NCBI GenBank assembly: GCA_949516455.1
Contig: CATILC010000048.1
Coordinates: forward strand, 1 to 9,707
DNA length: 9,707 bases
Direction: 5' to 3'
From: Flavobacteriia bacterium
Lineage (GTDB): Bacteria; Bacteroidota; Bacteroidia; Flavobacteriales; Schleiferiaceae
Shown here: positions 7,719 to 9,707 of the stretch, in pieces
Numbering within the stretch: position 1 is the first letter of the stretch
Layout of the letters: every line of letters starts with the position of its first letter
Translations under genes and position numbers: made by a program
The notes under the pieces: generated by a model
What the model saw: the letters and a program-made list of their open reading frames with translations, nothing else
The model's database searches: none
What the model was told of the DNA's origin: nothing

Positions 7719-7921
7719 GGCAGCTTCGTGTCTGGGGGTCCGTTCTTGCGGTCTTCGTTGTTCTTTTTGCCTGTTTTTCCGGTTCGCTGATCGAATCCAT
7801 AAGGGCAGTGTTTGCAACCGCTTTGACAACAATAACCCCTCTTAAGGTGATAGCGTTCAGTGAAAACGAGAAATCCCTCGGGCGCATAATAAAAGTCTTC
7901 CGGTTCGAGTTCATTCGGCAT
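7715..7921 (-). CDS. Small DUF5522-type cysteine protein
   Basis: A 68-residue protein, first gene of the unit with hutU and the OmpH chaperone. Its core FYYAPEGFLVFTERYHLKRG (10-29), followed by YCCQSGCKHCPYGF (30-43), matches the conserved short family I know as DUF5522; cysteines 31, 32, 36 and 39 with H38 suggest a metal or zinc-knuckle site. Residues 44-68 are a basic, disordered-looking tail. There is no signal peptide, so it is probably cytoplasmic. The ATG at 7921 begins the conserved core; a GTG at 7978 would add 19 unconserved residues. Its TGA overlaps the urocanase ATG (ATGA). This region also encodes other open frames on both strands, but only this one carries a recognisable family pattern. 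Function is unknown. Confidence 0.85.
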   Translation of the reverse strand: MPNELEPEDFYYAPEGFLVFTERYHLKRGYCCQSGCKHCPYGFDQRTGKTGKKNNEDRKNGPPDTKLP

Positions 7922-7996
7922 GTGGCAAATATCGGTTGGAGGAAACGATGTGCACCTGGCCGATGCGCTGCAGGCCACTCATTTATATTCGTACTT
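7922..7996. promoter_or_regulatory. Divergent intergenic region with two imperfect -7 candidates
   Basis: These 75 bases separate the DUF5522-hutU-ompH unit from the glucosaminidase gene. On the plus strand TATATTCG (7984-7991) and on the minus strand GATATTTG (7933-7926) each match TAnnTTTG with one mismatch, and in fact lie 5 bases (plus) and 4 bases (minus) from their start codons. That would give nearly leaderless transcripts, so either these are not the real promoters or the leaders are extremely short. No terminator-like hairpin or purine-rich ribosome site is seen. Confidence 0.25.
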
Positions 7997-8872
7997 ATGA
8001 ACCAACGGAGAAGGGTCTTTAGTGTGTTTCTGATCGGAATGGTCTGGCTGGCTTCATCACCACAGCTCATGTCTCAGACCGATCGCGAACGCTACATCGA
8101 AACCCACAAAGACATGGCCATCGCAGAGATGCGCCAATACGGCATCCCGGCGAGCATCACTCTGGCTCAGGGTATATTGGAATCGGGCAACGGCAAAAGT
8201 CGGCTCGCAGTGGCAGCACGCAATCACTTTGGGATCAAATGCCATACGGATTGGGATGGGGAAAGGGTCTACCACGATGACGATCGCGCAGATGAGTGTT
8301 TCCGGAAATACGACAAGGTGGAGGACTCCTTTCGGGACCATTCCCTCTTTTTGGCGGACCGTGGTCGATATGCCTTCCTCTTTGAGCTTGCGATGGATGA
8401 CTATCGTGCCTGGGCCAAGGGATTGCAGAAAGCAGGCTATGCCACCAATAAGAAATACGCCGATCTTCTGATCCGCATCATTGAAGACAATCGATTGTAT
8501 CGTTTTGACGAAGTGTCGGACCGACAATTATCCGATCCGCACGAGATCAGAAGACATGCCGTTGGGCTCCGCTTCATTCAGGCAGTGAAAGGCGATACTT
8601 GGGAAAGTCTGGCTGCTGAACTGGACATGTCCGTGGACCGTCTGCTCAAGTACAACGAGTGCAGCTATGACCGCGGACTGCTGCCTGGAATGTTCGTTTT
8701 TCTTCAAAAGAAAAAACGGCGCTCTACGCGGGCAGATTATCGGGTGCAGGAAGGCGACGATATGTACCTCATATCCCAGAAGATGGGCATACGGCTGAAA
8801 TACCTCTACCAAAGGAACGATCTGGCTGTGGGCGCCCAGCCGGCGGTCGGTCAGCTGCTCAATCTGCGCTGA
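7997..8872 (+). CDS. Secreted GH73-type glucosaminidase with two LysM domains
   Basis: A 291-residue peptidoglycan hydrolase. The ATG at 7997 gives a signal peptide: RRR at 4-6, a hydrophobic core (about 8-20) and a probable cleavage site near QLMSQ (23-27). The glucosaminidase domain (about 30-170) carries the catalytic glutamate E62 in QGILESGNGKS (58-68), the NHFGIKC block (76-82), YDKVEDSFRDH (105-115) and AGYATNKKYADL (146-157), as in FlgJ-type enzymes that cut the GlcNAc-MurNAc glycan bond. Two LysM-like repeats follow, about 191-237 and 247-290, which would bind peptidoglycan or related N-acetyl sugars; the second reaches the last residue. It is divergent from the DUF5522 unit and its 3' end overlaps the convergent gene by 14 bases. 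Domain calls are secure; the physiological role (cell separation or wall turnover) is inferred. Confidence 0.94.
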   Translation: MNQRRRVFSVFLIGMVWLASSPQLMSQTDRERYIETHKDMAIAEMRQYGIPASITLAQGILESGNGKSRLAVAARNHFGIKCHTDWDGERVYHDDDRADECFRKYDKVEDSFRDHSLFLADRGRYAFLFELAMDDYRAWAKGLQKAGYATNKKYADLLIRIIEDNRLYRFDEVSDRQLSDPHEIRRHAVGLRFIQAVKGDTWESLAAELDMSVDRLLKYNECSYDRGLLPGMFVFLQKKKRRSTRADYRVQEGDDMYLISQKMGIRLKYLYQRNDLAVGAQPAVGQLLNLR

Positions 8873-9707
8873 GTGAGGCTTCGTAGTGGATCAGACTGCC
8901 TCCGCTGCCGGCGACCACAATATTGAGCCGCCCACTTGAAAAGAAATCACCCGCGGCCCAGTCTCCGTCCCCGTAGACAGGGAAGCCATCGACTTCGCGT
9001 CCATCGATATTGAAGAGGTGCAGTTTGTTGTTCTCGTCATCGAGGGCGAGGATCAGGAATTGTCCCCCGAGCTTCAAGGGCCTGATCCGTTCCCATTTGG
9101 CCTCTTTACGGATCTCCCGCGTGGTATTCGGTGTCTGGAATTCAAGAATGCCGTCTTCGTATCGAATGCCGTTCCCCTCAAAGAGCCGGAACCAATCGGC
9201 TGTGACCATGGAACTGTCGATGTTGCCATCGGTGAAGATGTGCACCAGCTTTCCACGGGCATTCAAGCCTGTGAATCCATCGAGTTTTGGGTTCCCTCTG
9301 TCTTGTGCCCACCAGGTATTTTCTGGAGAAAGAGCCATCTCCAGATCCTCTTTCCAGCGCCTCTTGCCTGCTCGGCTCGTGAGCCTCATGCCATCCTCGG
9401 ACTGAAAACAGAGAAAGTCTTTCCCTCCTGATTGCAGGAGGATCGGGCTTCGGACAATGGCCGTTGCCATGGGTTCAAAGGCCCAGCCGCTGACGGCATT
9501 TCCTTCTTCATCAAAATTCAAAACCTGAGGGCCGCAGGGCACGAGTATGCGGTATTTTCGCACCTCGTCGTAATCAAATACGCTGAGCCCTGCTGTCGCT
9601 CCGGGATCGAGGTCGACGGGGAATCCGTCCAGTGCATTGCCGAGTCGATCGAAGCCGTAAAGACTTCCAGCCGTATTCAGGACGTACTGGAGTTTGCCAT
9701 TCTTGTA
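8859..9707 (-). CDS. C-terminal part of a beta-propeller-like repeat protein (partial, N-terminus beyond right edge)
   Basis: The frame is open from the right edge to a TGA at 8861-8859, giving the last 282 residues; an internal GTG at 9563 is not taken as the start because coding character continues unbroken upstream of it. I see blade-like repeats: SLYGFDRLGNALDGFP (15-30), QVLNFDEEGNAVSGW (61-75) and KLHLFNIDGREVDGFP (228-243), each a strand, an Asp/Gly turn and a second strand ending in G-F/W, followed by a second pair of strands such as RKYRILVPCG (50-59) and GRLNIVVAGSG (259-269). This is the pattern of PQQ/WD40-like beta-propellers. I recall large hypothetical proteins with such C-termini (some labelled DUF3352) in Bacteroidota, but cannot confirm the family. 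No enzyme motif is visible, and localisation is unknown without the N-terminus. Confidence 0.82.
   Translation of the reverse strand, partial: YKNGKLQYVLNTAGSLYGFDRLGNALDGFPVDLDPGATAGLSVFDYDEVRKYRILVPCGPQVLNFDEEGNAVSGWAFEPMATAIVRSPILLQSGGKDFLCFQSEDGMRLTSRAGKRRWKEDLEMALSPENTWWAQDRGNPKLDGFTGLNARGKLVHIFTDGNIDSSMVTADWFRLFEGNGIRYEDGILEFQTPNTTREIRKEAKWERIRPLKLGGQFLILALDDENNKLHLFNIDGREVDGFPVYGDGDWAAGDFFSSGRLNIVVAGSGGSLIHYEASLSAD

Noticed and set aside
6231..7790. 519-codon open frame on the plus strand opposite hutU
   Set aside because: It is fully antisense to a gene with every urocanase motif intact, has no recognisable domain, and its composition (rich in His, Phe and Arg) is what the complement of a biased coding sequence gives.
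7646..7996. Upstream extension of the glucosaminidase frame
   Set aside because: The extension would be antisense to the start of hutU and the whole DUF5522 gene, and would bury a good signal peptide that begins at 7997.
7711..8070. 119-codon minus-strand frame overlapping the DUF5522 gene
   Set aside because: It shares its bases with the DUF5522 frame and runs antisense into the signal peptide of the glucosaminidase gene; it shows no conserved motif, whereas the other frame has the CC-x3-C-x-H-C pattern.
1..9707. A novel defence, mobile or biosynthetic system
   Set aside because: All genes belong to housekeeping, catabolic or envelope families apart from two of unknown function; I see no integrase, transposase, toxin-antitoxin pair, reverse transcriptase, nuclease or direct-repeat array.

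Overview
The window reads as an ordinary, gene-dense stretch of chromosome from a member of the Bacteroidota. The lineage call rests on several things: a perfect TAnnTTTG-type -7 promoter element, an almost complete lack of purine-rich Shine-Dalgarno sequences, a membrane-anchored OmpH-like chaperone, a long-form (about 670 residue) urocanate hydratase, a small DUF5522-type cysteine protein, and an outer-membrane barrel ending in Tyr-Arg-Phe. I cannot place it below phylum. Eight protein genes plus one edge-truncated gene at each end are packed with overlaps or gaps of at most about 90 bases. I see no tRNA, rRNA, CRISPR array, insertion sequence or phage gene.

Layout, left to right. (1) 1-1647, minus strand: a three-gene operon read M23 peptidase, then a short MerR-type regulator, then LemA (cut by the left edge). 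Both junctions overlap, TGATG and ATGA. (2) 1648-1734: an 87-base divergent promoter region. (3) 1735-5075, plus strand: alanyl-tRNA synthetase, whose last 22 bases overlap the start of a secreted outer-membrane beta-barrel protein. (4) 5089-7921, minus strand: a second three-gene operon read DUF5522-type small protein, urocanate hydratase, OmpH/Skp-like chaperone, with junctions ATGA and TAATG. (5) 7922-7996: a 75-base divergent intergenic region. (6) 7997-8872, plus: a secreted GH73-type glucosaminidase with two LysM domains. (7) 8859-9707, minus: the C-terminal 282 residues of a repeat (beta-propeller-like) protein, overlapping the glucosaminidase tail-to-tail by 14 bases.

Functionally the window mixes translation (alaS), histidine catabolism (hutU) and envelope biology: an M23 endopeptidase, a GH73 glucosaminidase with LysM anchors, LemA, an outer-membrane barrel and an OmpH-type periplasmic chaperone. 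The envelope genes sit in different transcription units, so a shared pathway is only an inference. I did not find a convincing novel system. The most useful loose ends are the small cysteine protein translationally coupled to urocanase, the short MerR regulator embedded between an M23 peptidase and LemA, and a mirrored GTTCACA motif next to the two promoter elements of the alaS/M23 divergent region.
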